Positions 12,687 to 25,847 of a stretch of 64,000 bases of DNA are shown piece by piece. Position numbers and translations under genes: made by a program. The notes under the pieces are model-generated. The model saw only the letters and a program-made list of their open reading frames with translations, made no database searches and was not told the DNA's origin. The stretch is taken from NCBI GenBank assembly GCA_964035545.1, contig OZ037765.1:8584698-8648697 (forward strand), read 5' to 3'. Source of the stretch: Bugula neritina (Eukaryota > Bryozoa > Gymnolaemata > Cheilostomatida > Bugulidae). How positions within the stretch are numbered: the first letter of the stretch is position 1; every line of letters starts with the position of its first letter.

Positions 12687-13394
12687 TATTATTTAATGAC
12701 ATGATTTATTAGTGCCTTGGTCTTGCTTCAACAATTATTATTGAACATAGCTGCTTTTTTCAGAAAGGGGTTTAGTATTAATGTAAAAGTATAGTTAGTA
12801 TGCATGCATGAACTTCTATTATATATTACAATAACACATATTTTAGCCTAGTAAATGAACTCTAGCACTAACAGATAATTTAAGTATAGTTATTAAAAAT
12901 ATAAGCTTACATTGTGGCACTTTTTGCTGTTCATTTATTTACATTGAAATTAGATTTGAATGAAAAGTTCTAAGAATAGGGCTTCAAATTAGGTCATCAA
13001 AATATGTGAAAGCATAGTTTTTTTCTTTTAACAATTTTGCCAATAAGTAAGACTATTCAACTTGCTTAGAGCATCTTCATATAGCACAAACCAAATAGAC
13101 TCACAAGATTTTGTTAAAAATCTGTGCCATCTATCAGAAGGCATAATATATACTATAAAGTACTCTGAAAAAGTATTATGTCAAATGACTCAAATATATT
13201 TTATACAATTGCAGACATACACAATATTTTTTATAGTATTTCATATACATTACTAATTGTGCTCAGATGAATGGGCTTCAGCTTTAAAGTGATATTTATT
13301 GTTTTTAAAGAATGGGAATGGAACAGGCATTTATTTCATTTCAATGTTCCATCCACTGATACATTATTGTATTCCATTTAAGTGGCTCCAACGC

Positions 13395-13625
13395 TGCTTG
13401 AAGCAATACTGAGTTGGGAGCATTGAAATAAAACATTTTCTAGTTTAGTGTTTGGGAAGGTCTCGAGTTTGGAGTTAGGACCATTGAGCTATAACTATTA
13501 TTAGAAAGCAATGAACTCAATAATATTAACCAGCTCAGTGTTGGAAAGTTTTAGTTCATTGGTTCAATCACCGATGTGTTTACAAAAACTGTACTTTGTC
13601 ACTCCCAACTCGGTGCTGCTTCTAA
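13395..13625. mobile_element. Inverted-repeat element, same family as 30244-30381
   Basis: The left end (AAGCAATACTGAGTTGGGAG) and right end (CTCCCAACTCGGTGCTGCTT) are inverted copies. The interior contains CTCGAGTTTGGAGTT, which is also found in the hairpin element at 30244-30381. A fragment of the interior (AAGTTTTAGTTCATTGG) recurs near 21085. It is non-coding and older or more diverged than the 30 kb copy. Confidence 0.55.
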
Positions 13626-13924
13626 TGATCCTCTCAACACTAGAGCTCAAGTATGAAACCGTAGGACGTAGGTGCAGCGAGTCACTTAATTACCATTCTC
13701 AAGCAATGCTTTGTAAGAAATATCAAACTCAATCACGATGCCACTGTAACGTGAACTATTATAATTTATAACCCCTTTCATCTATGGTGTACAACTCAGT
13801 GTGAGTATAAGCTTGTATATAATATGTACCTAAAGCCATTGTAAATGTCCTCTGATTCTGTAAAAAATTGTGTAAACTCAATAGCCTTACATTTGTTACT
13901 GTTAGGAGTCATCTTCATCTTGAA

Positions 13925-14280
13925 CTGCTACTAGTACTACTACTAGACCAGACTAAGACTGACACTGACAGTGACTTACTCTAACTTTTACTGTTAGAGC
14001 TCTGCTTTTCACTTTCACTGAAAGTTTCAGTTTTACTTTCACACTTAAACTTTGACTTACAGTGTGAGTGTCAGTTAGACGTGGTGTTACCGGTAGTGTT
14101 ACTATTAGTATTACACTCGTTCAAGTTACTCACCCACTGTCAGTGTGAGTGTCACTGCCCTTGGCAGCTTACAGTTACGAAGCCGCATTACTCTTACATT
14201 TACAATTACTTTTAGAGTAACATAGTTGATGTTATAGTTATACTAAAAAGTAAGAGTAAAACTGAAAGTAATTATGACTC
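13925..14280. repeat. Cryptic simple sequence rich in ACT/AGT/CAGTG
   Basis: The stretch is built from imperfect ACT, AGT, GACACTGACAGTGA and CTTTCACTGAAAG motifs on both strands, many of them self-complementary. It resembles the tract at 29210-29950 in composition. No coding potential was seen. Confidence 0.6.
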
Positions 14281-16298
14281 TAAGTATTAAGCATAAAATA
14301 AAAAAATGGACATAATCATAATGCAATGATATAATTATATATGCTGACTATATTTAATATTTATTGTTTGAGATTGAACAATTTAAAATCATCAAGATTA
14401 TCTACTAGAGAAGCACTATTTCTATGATCACCATTATAATTATAGCTAGCCTATTACCCAAACTGAAACTAAGACTAATTTATATAAATCATATTGATAC
14501 GTTACTCGAGGTTTTAAAACCCTGTCATTAGTTCTGCCAGTATTACTCTCAAGATTCAGCATTGAAAAATCTAGTTTGTTGGTAAAACTAAGTCTAAAAA
14601 TAAATATAAAAATGGTTTAAATGCCAAAAATACTATAGCAATCTAGATCTTAAAGTCTCTTAATTTCCATTAGATTAATATTACTATATGAGTATACCTG
14701 TTAGTGTTGTTGTCACTCATCAATGACAATGTGTAACTTTATCAGTATGATTCAATAAGTGTATGACTAATACCAACACTATGTAAAACTAAAACCACAG
14801 CCCTTCAGCTCCTTAGGCTTAGAGTTAGTCCTTACACTTCTGACTTAATCTAAACACTTAGACTCAAAATGCTTGATAAGTTATATATTTTGTATGTGTT
14901 ACTTACCAGCTGGTCAATTACTAAGTGATCAGTAACTTGGGATTATCTAAATTCTAGGCTGGTTATAGCTATAATACTTAATAGCTATATTGCTATACAT
15001 ACTATTGTTAAGCTCTACATCTTCTATCAGCGCTTGATCATATAGACATAATACAGTAGACCATAACTATGTGCATAAACAACAGTATGCCACTACAACA
15101 ATGCTTTATGCCAGAAATGAATTGAATTTAAATGATAACAAACCTTAATAAATTATTTCCACTCTGGCTTAAATTAACCCTATTTAATTTCAGTTTTATT
15201 ATTAGGTCTTTAAATTGTCATTCTGAAATAAAGTTTTAATTTTGGAAAAATTGCTATTGTAATTTGTTTGTAATCATTATTTTTATATACCTTACCCACC
15301 CATTATAAATGAATGGTAAATTTTAGAATATTAATATTTACATGAGGTCTGGTTTAAGCCTCTAACAGTCTAACTTATAATACACCTTATTATAGTGTTA
15401 AGAATTTATATAATAAATTAGTAAAAACATTTGCTTCCATGCTCATTATAATTCAGATTTTACACCAAGCCTATGACTAGTCTACCTGTACCATTAGCCT
15501 GGTGTCACTATTTTTAACTTACTTGATTTAGTGCTAAGAAGAGAAGCACTGTTTTAAGATATGCATGTGGCTTATTAACTGATAGTGAAGCTTAAACTTT
15601 GCCGTAACAGTTATAGTTTCTATAATCATTTAAAAATAGGACTTTTGATTTTGTTGAAAGTTTGCTAAAATTTATATCGTTTTGTGTTGTCATTTTATTT
15701 TAGTGCAGCTACTGCATGGGTATATTTTTGTCAAGCTTTATATAAATATGAATTTTTATATTGGTTCTATTTAGACATCAAATTTCTATCAACTATATTA
15801 CTTGAAGTCATAGTCTTTTCAGTATGAAACTTTGCTGGTTTAAGCTGTTCACATTGACTGGCAAAACCACTTTACATCTAATTTTTAGGCTAAAAGTCTA
15901 TTCTCACCTCAAAGTTTAAGTCATTCTTTCTATCTCCGCTTTGTCCTGTTCGGGTAGCTGGGTGGAACATATGATTTTATTATTTGCTAAATTGTTCAGC
16001 CATGCTGAGTTGAGAATAAAATAATAAATTTCAATACTAGTTGTATATGATAAACTAGAAAGATATTAAGGAGAATTACACAACTTGTATAAACTGTTAA
16101 ATGTAAATGTAAATTACTTTTAATTTTCTGAGTAAACATTTGTGGTTACCTTTTTTTGTTTAATTAGTCTATTACTGAATTTTTAGCACTTGTAAGCTTT
16201 CTCTCTACTTGACTGAAGCAACCTTTTGTTTTATGTTTTTTCCAATTTTTTACTATAGAGTTAATTAGTCTATGTATCTTTAAATATAGATCCACAAG

Positions 16299-16479
16299 AT
16301 GATAATATCTCAAATACGGAAAAAAGGGAGCATCACCAGCAAATGTGAACCAGAGGTGGGTTAGTGAATGCAGTTGTGTGTTAGTCTTAGCATTCTTTCA
16401 CATTCACAGCTGAATAGTCAAAGTGAGAGAATCTTAAAAAAACTTGGAAGCTGCTAATCATAGCATTTCATATTATATT

Positions 16480-16532
<53 letters not shown>

Positions 16533-18655
16533 ATATTTATATTATATTATATTTATTCAGCAGTTGCATATTTTGTACATTTTAAATGTTTGAGCTCTTC
16601 TGATGCCTAATACTTGTCGATAGCTTTAAAAATTTTAAAATATACCTTCATCTACCTACTGTAAAAGTATGTAGGCTGCACCGCTAAATAATATTATATT
16701 ATTGTATGGGGAGGGGGTGGTGGTGATATATTTCATCTGAAATGTTTGGTTTTTAATATTTTACAATTTACTTGGACGCTGCAAAAAGCTTTATTTCAAG
16801 TGAATTCAAGAAATTTTAAACTTTTTAATGGGGCCACAAAGTTTCATATCTTTAAGGTTAGTATTTCAAGTAATAACTTTTATCAGGATGTCTTGCACTA
16901 TGTAACTCAGGTCCTTGTATCATTTAAATTGTTACCAATTCTATGTTTGTGTGATCTGTTTACTATAGGAAGTAGTTTTTCAAGAACCAGGTTTAAAAAT
17001 AACCAACAAGGCTGAAGGAAAAGGCCATTCTAGAAAATCTGCCAACAAGAAAGAAAAAGAGTTGAATAGACGAGTTCAGAAAATATTCAATAAAGAGAGA
17101 TCCGAAGGCAATGCTCTACCCTCTGTGATAAAAGATTTAGAACTTACTACTGCTCTAAGGTAGCTGCTGCTATAGATTCTATGTATCTACAAACAATACA
17201 TACATGTGAGATGGTGTGTTAGCTTCTAGTAATACTGTTGCTTAGATGCTCCATAAAATAAAATAGAACCAAAATATTATAATATAAGTGCTACTATATT
17301 TTAGTGCACTGGTTGTATTATTGCATTATTATAGACAATTTTCAACTAGTAATAGATGGATGTTATACAATAATAGATATGTGGTATAGGTGAGTAATAT
17401 AAGTATAGGTAAATGGTATAGGTGAGTAATATAAGTATAGGTAAATGGTATAGGTGCGTAATATAGGTATAGGTAAATGGTATAGGTGAGTAATATAAGT
17501 ATAGGTAAATGGTATAGGTGCGTAATATAAGCATAGATAACTGGTCTACTTGCAAGATCACTAACTAAACAATAAGACTCACAATCTAAATTCATTTGGT
17601 CCGTTTCACAGGACCCAGGTGTTTGAGTTGGGTGCCTCTTCCATTGAGCTGGATAAAAGGGGAAAGGCTCTGGAAAAGTGGAAGAAGCGTCACAGAGCTC
17701 CCAATGAAATGCTAACCAAGTGGAATTCTGTTCACAAGTCAACTTTAGCCTACCCTAAGTTGATGGATAAAGCATTTGAGGACAAAGCTGAATTGTTTGC
17801 GGCAAAAGTAAGTAAATTCTATTGCAACAAGCTAAGAGGGTTTTTAGAAAACTTTTTATAAAAACATTATTCCAAAGTTTGTTGACCTTAATTTTATATG
17901 TAGTTCATAATTTGATCTTGAGCATAAAATCATCATACTATGCTGCTTTTAATCAAGGAAATGCTCTTCTGTTACATGAAGGAGAACACAACTTCTTACT
18001 AGTTTTGTGGAGAATTTATTACGCTCAAATACGCATATCATCTTATTAATGAAAACCCAACTATTCCCATTTTCAGTTGGTTTAATACTTATGAAGCACA
18101 ACTTGCTGAGTGCAATATTGGTTGTACTAGCTTATGACAATAACTAAGAATAATACAAAGGGTTTTATTGTTCGAAAATTGAAAGAACTGCTGAGAGATA
18201 TTGTTTTCAATCAGTTCAATTTAAATAAAAATAAATATTTGTTTTCATAAAGTCAAGTTTACAGCCGCCAAGGAAAAGTTAGGTACATCAAGCCTATCAG
18301 TAGACATATCAATATAGTAACTTTACAAAGTTGAATATCAACTTTCCTGTAGCATTGAAGTTGTTTGTTGTTGAATTATCTCTACTGTACCTCCAATATG
18401 ATATACAAACTGCAAAAATTCATGCTTAATTTTTATTTTTTGTAGGAACGAGAATATTTTGGTGATGACATGGTAGATCAGCGTAGAGTTAGAAGAAAAC
18501 ATAAAAGTGGAATTGATGTGCCCTCTCACCTTTACGGCAAGCATTTGTCTCGAACTAAAGTAGGTAAATTCAAGAATGGTGTGTTGAAATTAACCAATCA
18601 AGATATGAGAAATATGAAGTATAGATCAGATAAACACAAGCCACACAGACGATGA
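16299..18655 (+). CDS. C1orf131: C1orf131 / DUF4602-family ribosome biogenesis protein
   Basis: Four exons: 16299-16355, 16969-17159, 17612-17807, 18446-18655 (TGA at 18653-18655), about 217 residues. The protein is strongly basic. Features recalling human C1orf131 are EVVFQEP followed by a Lys-rich nuclear-signal-like stretch (residues 20-50), a central FELG ... DKRGKALEKWKK block where the human protein has FGITG and a run of charged helix, and the C-terminal VGKFKNGVLKLTNQD, which matches the VGKFKNG(T)L motif of the family. Human C1orf131 is a component of the nucleolar small-subunit processome, so a role in 40S pre-rRNA processing in the nucleolus is inferred. The first exon is short and the sequence stays open upstream of the ATG to the AG at 16289, so an extra 5' exon is possible. 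QRICH2 begins 450 bp downstream on the same strand. Confidence 0.65.
16478..16556. repeat. (AT)n microsatellite
   Basis: About 75 bp of nearly pure AT repeat with a few interruptions, in the first intron of the C1orf131-like gene. Confidence 0.9.
17351..17541. repeat. 32-bp minisatellite, about five copies
   Basis: The unit (core GGTATAGGTGAGTAATATAA) recurs with starts at 17383, 17415, 17447, 17479 and 17511, an exact 32-bp period with single-base variants. It is in intron 2 of the C1orf131-like gene. Each unit carries AGGTGAGTAA, a near-consensus 5' splice site on the sense strand. Reverse-strand open frames here are repeat artefacts. Confidence 0.9.
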
Positions 18656-19095
18656 CCGTAGCTCTTTAGTCTATGCACCACGCCTACACTGTTCAGCAAA
18701 CAAGTATTTGCTGTGTATAGTTTTATATGCATCGGACAAACTATTGAAGTTGTAGCAGCATTTTCTTTAATGTTGAAGTAATTTCTTTTTAATAGATTAT
18801 TTAATAGAAATTATGTATAAGAAATGAGTGACAGTCAGTAGTTGAGTTATCAAAAGATTTGCTGTTTGCTGATTAGTTTTAACTATTTAACTTGAAATAA
18901 TGATAGCATAGCTGTATTGATTACAAACATTTAGTTATCATGATTGTTCTGATAGCCATAAAGCTGCAACAATATTATTTTGATGGCATTTCATCTGGAA
19001 TCTGTAAAATGTGAAATTTTGAAATAATCTGTGAAGATAGTATTATATAGAGTATAGCACTGTAATTATTGTAATTCTTATATTTTATTGTACAA

Positions 19096-19101
19096 AATAA
19101 A
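19096..19101 (+). terminator. Possible poly(A) signal AATAAA just before the QRICH2 start
   Basis: AATAAA lies 441 bp after the C1orf131-like stop and only 4 bp before the QRICH2 ATG. No earlier perfect AATAAA was seen after 18655. If used, the upstream 3' UTR would run into the QRICH2 coding start. It may equally be chance in an AT-rich 5' UTR. Confidence 0.3.
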
Positions 19102-19105
19102 GATC

Positions 19106-22100
19106 ATGAATTCTCTATTGTCACTTACTCAGCTTGTGAATTTAGCAATTGGTAGCCCCGAAGTTGGTGCTGTTAATTTCACTGCACTTCAGCAGCTGCT
19201 CCACGCTATAGTTAGAAAGCTGAGTCTACATCATACTGATAGGGGGTTTGAGAGCCCTGATGCACCAGCTTCAGGTAAAAGTAAACTAGCAAAAATATCT
19301 GGCGATGCTGAGAGTTTCGATACACAGGAAGTTTCACAAGAAAATCTGGAAAGTGATTCATCTTCTAGATCTAGTCACCATTTGAATGGAGGTCACGAAG
19401 AAGAGGAAAGTGCAAAAACTGACCCCAGGTGTATAGCTAGTATGTGGCAATACCTACTTCTCTCTAAGAAAGTTGAAGCCAATGAATCTGGCATTAAAGC
19501 AGTAAGTTGCTTTCCTCCTATCAAAGTTTTTGTTGGAGTTTTAACAAATGAATATCAACTCTTTTACTCTGTCTATACAGGCCATGGATCTGTTGCAAGA
19601 TCTTTTTAAAGATTCTGAAAAAGCTAAACAGAAGGACAATAAACAGGTATGCTAAGCCAATTCTTGCCAAATTTAATCCCAAACAAGAATTAGTCGAAAT
19701 ACTTCATCATAATATTTTATTGTGTTATAATGAATTATATTTTTCGCAAAATAATTTAATGAAAAATTAAGTGTAAAACTTTTTTTGTGGATTGAAAATG
19801 AGCTGCATGATCATGATAAATGATGATATCACGCAGGAATGCAACATAATTGTGAACCACTCTAAGCATCTCAGCTTTACATACTGATACATAAAAAAGA
19901 TCAAAGGGTCAGGTTGAGTTGGTTAAAATGTTATCGTAAATTTTGACAATTTGTTGGAAACAACAATAGTGTTAAACCTATTGAATGTAGCAGCATAAAT
20001 ATTTTTTAAATAATATCTTGTTATCTTGTGAACCTAGGTGGATAGTAATCCAATGTCAAATGATAAAGTTGCAAATTTGGAAGCACGATTGGCAGTGATA
20101 GAAAAGAAGTTGAAAAGTGTGAGTATTACCAGAAAACTAAATTACTTTTTATACTGATAAAGTTATTGCTTGCAGATTATTAGCTTGGAAATGGCAATAT
20201 TATTAGATATACTTTCTTATTTTGTCGTCTTCAATTCTAAAGGTATGGCTATAATAGTTGTGTACAACATTGTTGTATTAAAATTCAAAACATAGAGTAT
20301 AATCAATGAAGCAACCACAGTAGCTACTATATAAAAGATGTAGGCTAAATAAGGTGTTGTGGAAAGCATTTTTTAGTCATAGGCAAGTTTCCCAATTGAT
20401 TTTAGTGTATATTATATACTTTTTAATAGATGAATGCACTGTTGCAAGGTTTTTCATAGGTGCATTTTTACCTAATAATATAGGGTTCAGCCAAGAAAAT
20501 TAATTTACCAGAAAGAATGGCAGAAGAAAAGCCTCGACATATAGGACCAGCTAAAGAAGGTTTTTCAGATTTAGACATACCTACTAACACTGATACTGTA
20601 AAAATAATTCACTCAGTACCAGTAAAACCTCTCAAAGACAGTTTCTCAGAAATCCATGCGATTAAACGCTCATTTGAAGATTTTAAGGTGAGCCTAATGA
20701 ACAGCAAATATTTCACATGTTAGGTGAAGACAACTCCTTTCTAATACGTTTGCAATAAATTATTGTTTTGAAGGTTAAGTTCAATGATTACCCAACCAAA
20801 GAGCTTTTGGTAACTTGGCCTGATTTAGAAGCATCAATTAAGACATTACGTGGTGATCTTTTGTTGAAGGTAAATAGCCTATAATCATGGTCTTATATAC
20901 ATGTATATTTAAAAAGAATATTTTAGTGTATTACTGAGCTTTTTATTACAAAATCATCATCAACTTAAACAGCCTAAATTTTTCTGCTCTTGACTTGAAT
21001 TTGTGTCATAAAAGGTATATTTTATATATCTTTTATGTGTTTCCTAGTTTTAGTGTGTGTAACATTGAACTATAGCTGGGAAGTTTTAGTTCATTGGTGT
21101 GTAAAGTGTTTGATAATAAAGCCATTTGGCTTTGACAGCTGAAATATAATATTGGTGTGTAAATATACTTGGGAATTGTCATCTTATGGCTATGTGAATA
21201 CAGGCATGAAATTCTTATTTAAAACTTAGTCCTAGGTGCAAGGCCTACACTGGGTCTAATCAAGTGTTTCTTTTATTATATGAAATGAAGAAATGTAAAA
21301 TAAATATTATTAATTTTGGATATCACCATTCGCTTAACTGCATAAATGCTATAAGTTTTCACTAAAAACTTATTAAAGTTATAAAAATGAATATACAGGA
21401 ACAAGCAGCTGTACCTAACACTTCTAACATTCAAGACTCACATGCAAGTAAAATATCTGATGAATTGAAGCTTGCATTACAAAATATAAATGAAAATACC
21501 AAAAGAATAAGACAGTTAGATGGTAGGCTAACACGGTTTGATGGGCTGACAGAAGACAATACAAAACCTCATACAAGCTTTAGCAAAGCATCACTAGATG
21601 GAATTCACATACAAATTGGTAGAAATCATTGTTATACAAAGTTGTATATTTCAATGTGTAACATAATATTAGTTGATATGACTTGTGCACATACGATGAG
21701 AGGTTTTGTGCTAATTACTTATCTAGTAAATTTATTCAACTTCATACAAAACTACAATGTTCTTTATTAAATCTAATTTCCATTAGCATGAAGTATTGTG
21801 TTGATATTTTAGATAAACTTGCATACTATTAGTTATCTTCAAGTATCATCCATATCAAACTGTTTGTAGATAATATAGAGACCCTTTCTAGAAAGGTTAG
21901 TAGTATTTCAGCTCAAATGGAGAATCTGGATGAAATGAGACAAAGGGTTAGTCAACACATGTTGAAGCTTTGTAAAAGTTTCCAAACGATTAGTCAAGGT
22001 TTTTATAGTGCCCATGCAGCAATATACCATATTTTATCCACAAGTTTCTTTGATCTATGATTTTCTGTGTTGATCATTCTCACAGGTTTACAATTTAGAA

Positions 22101-25100
22101 GTGTTAACTGCCGATGTTCCAGTAAGTTCTAAGGAGCCCATCTCTATTGGTGACAGATCTGCACTTAGCAAAATGTCATTCTCAAATACAAACCTAGCAA
22201 ATATTTCTCGAGACATCACGCCTATTCAGTCATTAAATCATTTCAACAGGCAGATTAAACCTTACAACGAATTGGAAAAGCATGACAGCAATATCGCTAA
22301 TGATAGCCGTTTCGGGGTTACTAAAGACTGGATCAATTTTCGAGAAGACTTCCCAAAGAAAACTAGTTCATTGCAGGTGAAAAAGGAAATGAAGAAGTTA
22401 TCTGTCAATAAACAACTTCTTAACCCAGCAGATGACAATAAGCAGACTCGTGATTTAAAATCAAATAAACAAACTGGTGCTTCAGAATATTTTACAGATT
22501 TCCAAAAAGAAGAAATAAAATTAAATCCCAACAAACTAGCGATAGAGCCGAGACCATACTCGAACTCCACAAGGTTAACTAATGATCTGCGACTGGAAAC
22601 AAATACAAGCAACGTTGCTGACCATGATGAATCGTCAGTTTCCAGAGACTTACCAAATGATGACAGAAGCCAAGTACAAATGCAGAACAGTATGAAACAA
22701 CCTACAACATTAGTGGGAACTGCAGAGTTGAAGATAAGCCATTCAGAGCTCAATGAAGGAACTTATGCCGAATTAGTGACATCATCGGAACATAACGCAG
22801 ATGGTGAGATTTTTCCTTTCAAAGCTGCTTTAGCACACAATTTACACAGAGTTTAATACTAAATAGTGCAGTGAGTTTTGCAATAAACAATATGCTAGTT
22901 TTTCTCTTCAGATGACAGCATCGATCAGCCTCCAACATTGCGAGAAGTTCTATATCAGGACTATATGTCTGTAATAGAACCACTGAAGCTTCAACTTAAT
23001 CAATTAGTCACTGAAATGTCTGCATTTCCCAACAGACAATTCCCATATCAACAGTTGAGTGATGATGACGATAAGCTTCACAAGTTGCTTCAGAAAATGG
23101 ATAATCTTCAAGATAATACAAACAAAAGGATTACAGATATTGACAATGAGATGAGCGCCATCTTAGGGCAAAGCATAGAGGTTAGTGACATTATAAATAC
23201 AATACTAGCCTATAATACTAGATTGGTAGAGAACTATATTATATTACAACTTTACTTAAATACAATCAGGCCAAGCAGTAGACTAAAGTTTTACCACTCT
23301 CAGCATAATAATTTATGCAACAGCAAGTCAACAGATGAACATATCATACCATTCATTATACCGCATTATTTCCTTTGCATGTTTTTTTATTTGAAATTTT
23401 ATATAAATATATAGCAAAACACTAAACAAAAATCATTACCATCTTTCAATGAGGAATCAATGTTATCTGGTCCTAAAGCTTTCTTGTGCTATAGACAGCC
23501 ACTCCAACAGTACTTAGGGAATCATGGTATTTTCTACTTATAACAAACATGTAAACCTATTAGAATCTAAATGTACATGTGAATGTGCTTCACCCTTTTT
23601 TCGCCGTATCATAGGATGAAGAATCAATACGCAAGTTAAGGTTAGCCCTTACAGATCTTCTGGCACAACTGGAACACACTAAACTGGTCACTGTACAACT
23701 ACAAGCAGAAAATGAACTTAAAAGCATAAAAATGCGTGTGAGTCATCACCAATGACACTTCCTACCACTTATCAGTTAGGTGCAAATATTGAGTTCTGTA
23801 ACTTCTGATGGTCCTCATAGAGTGGCACTTTTTTTACAAATTGAAAGGCTTGAAACTCCAAGTCAAGTTTGAAGCATATTTTACATGTAAGCTTACTCAG
23901 AACTTATAACACGCCATGTCATTGTGCACAATTCACAATGTAATTAAATTTGAAGGAATTAGATGCTGGTATAAGGAAGTTAGATGAAGATAAGATGAAC
24001 AAACACATTGCTGAAATAGAGTTGAATTTGAAAGCAAACATGGCTGATCTGGAGCAAAAAACCAACATCTCAGATTTTGAGAATGTTGCACAAGAGTTAC
24101 AGGTGCTCATAAATGATCTGGTCAACAAGCTTCATGCTTTGGTAGGCAATACAAAAACTACAATGTTACGCAGTGTGAAGTCCAATCAACATGTGAAAAC
24201 TATTCTAGATTGTGTGTTAAACTTTCTTACATTTAACTTGGTTAGGAGAGAACCTGGAAACGAGCTCACACAAATTTAGAGACAAACTTACAACAGAAAG
24301 CAGGTAAAGAGGAGCTAGAAAAACAGAAAGAATATATCATGAAAAAGATGAGCGAATTAAAGCAAAAGCTTCGTCAACAGCAAGCTTTGGCACATCCAAT
24401 AGCTGATGAGGCTGCGGGACTCAAAAGAAGAATCAATTACAACTGTTTATCATGTGACAAGCCTGTAGCAGTTGATCAGTGTGGGCAAGTTTATCTTTTG
24501 CAATGCATACCTCACTTCAGTTTAAATGAAGACATTAGTTTACTCCAGCAACAATGTTATCATCTTGATTTTTATGGTGGTTTTATTTTCCAAGAGAATA
24601 TTACATGTTTTTTAAAACTTTGGATATGTTTGGGATTTGCATAAGCTTTACATTTATTTTTACAGAGTTGGAGATTGGAAGAGAAATTTAAACTTTTCAT
24701 CATCTGAAACAGAAATGCTGAGGAGCAATGGGAACAGGTAACTTATTTGCCTCATTGCTTGGAGCGATATCTGCTAAATAACCTGCCAACATCAGCATAC
24801 CGTGAATCTATCATATCACGTAGCACTTTTCAAATGTGCCAATAGTAACATCTGCAGCTGTAAATCTTATTAGTAGATAAAGCATATTAAATATCCTACT
24901 TTTGGCACCAATTCAGATTTTTTTAGCCCTGGTGCACATGTGAGTTATCGCAACAAGACTAATGTTGAGGGAGCTAACATCAAGGCATATATGGTGCATT
25001 TCGGAAAGAAGGAAACTCCTAAAGTATTTATTACCCGCTCTAAATCTAGGTGAATGTCAAATTTAATCGCTACTATTTTTTTCTTTCAATTGCATATAAT

Positions 25101-25703
25101 TTTAATTTCAACTATGGACAGAAGTAGAATTTTATGGTGCAAACTGAACCCTTTTGTTAGGCTAGCTGGAGAATGCCATGATGTGTACAACAGGCCAAGA
25201 TCTTGTGGTGGGCATCATACAGTCGCACCACATGATTTGCAAGACAAAATAGTTTACCCTGGAAAAACCCAAATGTTAAAGTAAGTTGACACAGTGCATA
25301 TCTTGCATAGCTGCTATACTTCAACTTTACGTAATAATTAGAGGAATTTAGATAAGAAAATGTTTACACAGGTATATGTTACGAGGTTTTGATCACGTAC
25401 TCTTTTAGACACCTGTTGAGCAACCAGGTGTTCATAGCTGCAGGAAGTCTTAAACAAGATGAAAAAATTTTAAATGGAAAAGATGGGCGAACATACAAGA
25501 GTCGTCAAGATACAATCCAAGTAGATAAGGAACTGACTGAGGCTATGCATATAACACGTGACCCTATTATGCCCCTAGTTGATGCACTCAAACAATCTGC
25601 AGGTAACACCGGCAACAACATACTTAAATCTTCCAAATCCAACAATTTCAGAAGAAAAACGTCATATTGTACTAAAAGCAGAGTAAAAAACCAAGAGCCG
25701 TGA
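19106..25703 (+). CDS. QRICH2: QRICH2-like sperm-flagellum protein (DUF4795)
   Basis: About 17 exons, about 1,100 residues: 19106-19501, 19581-19646, 20038-20118, 20484-20687, 20774-20869, 21399-21618, 21870-21946, 22086-22803, 22912-23180, 23615-23737, 23956-24141, 24246-24480/24488, about 24666-24737, 24917-25049, 25161-25280, 25372-25396, 25428-25703. The N-terminus (LVNLAIGSPEVGAVNFTALQ) matches the start of QRICH2/C16orf96 proteins. The middle is a long Ser/Asn/Lys-rich disordered exon followed by coiled coils. The C-terminal DUF4795 part carries NYNCLSCDKPV, RPRSCGGHHT and ILNGKDGRTYKSR, all family hallmarks. QRICH2 is required for mammalian sperm flagellum assembly, so an axonemal role is inferred. 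The exon 12-13 junction is unclear, and a frame break near 25397 is either a 31-nt intron or a frameshift. Confidence 0.75.
21066..21110. repeat. Fragment of the 13.4/30.3 kb inverted-repeat family
   Basis: AAGTTTTAGTTCATTGGTGT with flanking TTGAACTATAGCTGGG resembles 13545-13570 and the ATTGAGCTATAACTA segment of the 13395-13625 element. It is intronic in QRICH2 and short, so the assignment is tentative. Confidence 0.35.
25397..25427 (+). other. Candidate 31-nt intron in QRICH2
   Basis: Reading through from YMLRGFDH gives VLF and then a TAG. Removing 31 nt that begin GTACTC and end CAACCAG rejoins the frame in phase 0 to VFIAAGSLKQDEKILNGKDG, which is the expected DUF4795 C-terminal motif. 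An intron this short would be far below the usual animal minimum. The alternative is a frameshift mutation or assembly error. Confidence 0.4.
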
Positions 25704-25847
25704 CAAATGAGCATCATAGACTGACGCACAGACACTAAGCTTCTGAATCTTAAAATAGGAAACAGATTAGATATTTGACGCATGATGATATGTATTGTAT
25801 TTAAAGGAAACATTTAAAAATACTTGTGTCGACTAACTATAGATTTT

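Larger units (their letters stand above)
12480..16298. other. Intergenic region between divergent TRIM-like and C1orf131-like genes
   Basis: No coding exon could be supported. The region holds the two divergent promoters. It also contains a short perfect palindrome (12658-12686), an inverted-repeat element (13395-13625) and a tract of ACT/AGT/CAGTG-type cryptic simple sequence (about 13925-14280). Open frames at 13062-13256 and 13511-13771 look like chance or repeat-derived. Confidence 0.5.

Noticed and set aside
13511-13771. 86-residue plus-strand open frame in the intergenic region
   Set aside because: It overlaps the 13395-13625 inverted-repeat element and shows no domain or splice-site support.
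17329-17742. 137-residue open frame with repeating Tyr/Ile/Thr/His-Leu
   Set aside because: It reads through the 32-bp minisatellite and antisense to a C1orf131-like exon.
22262-22753. 163-residue open frame on the minus strand opposite a QRICH2 exon
   Set aside because: It is a mirror of the long coding exon 22086-22803, has Cys/Phe/Leu-rich composition and no splice context.
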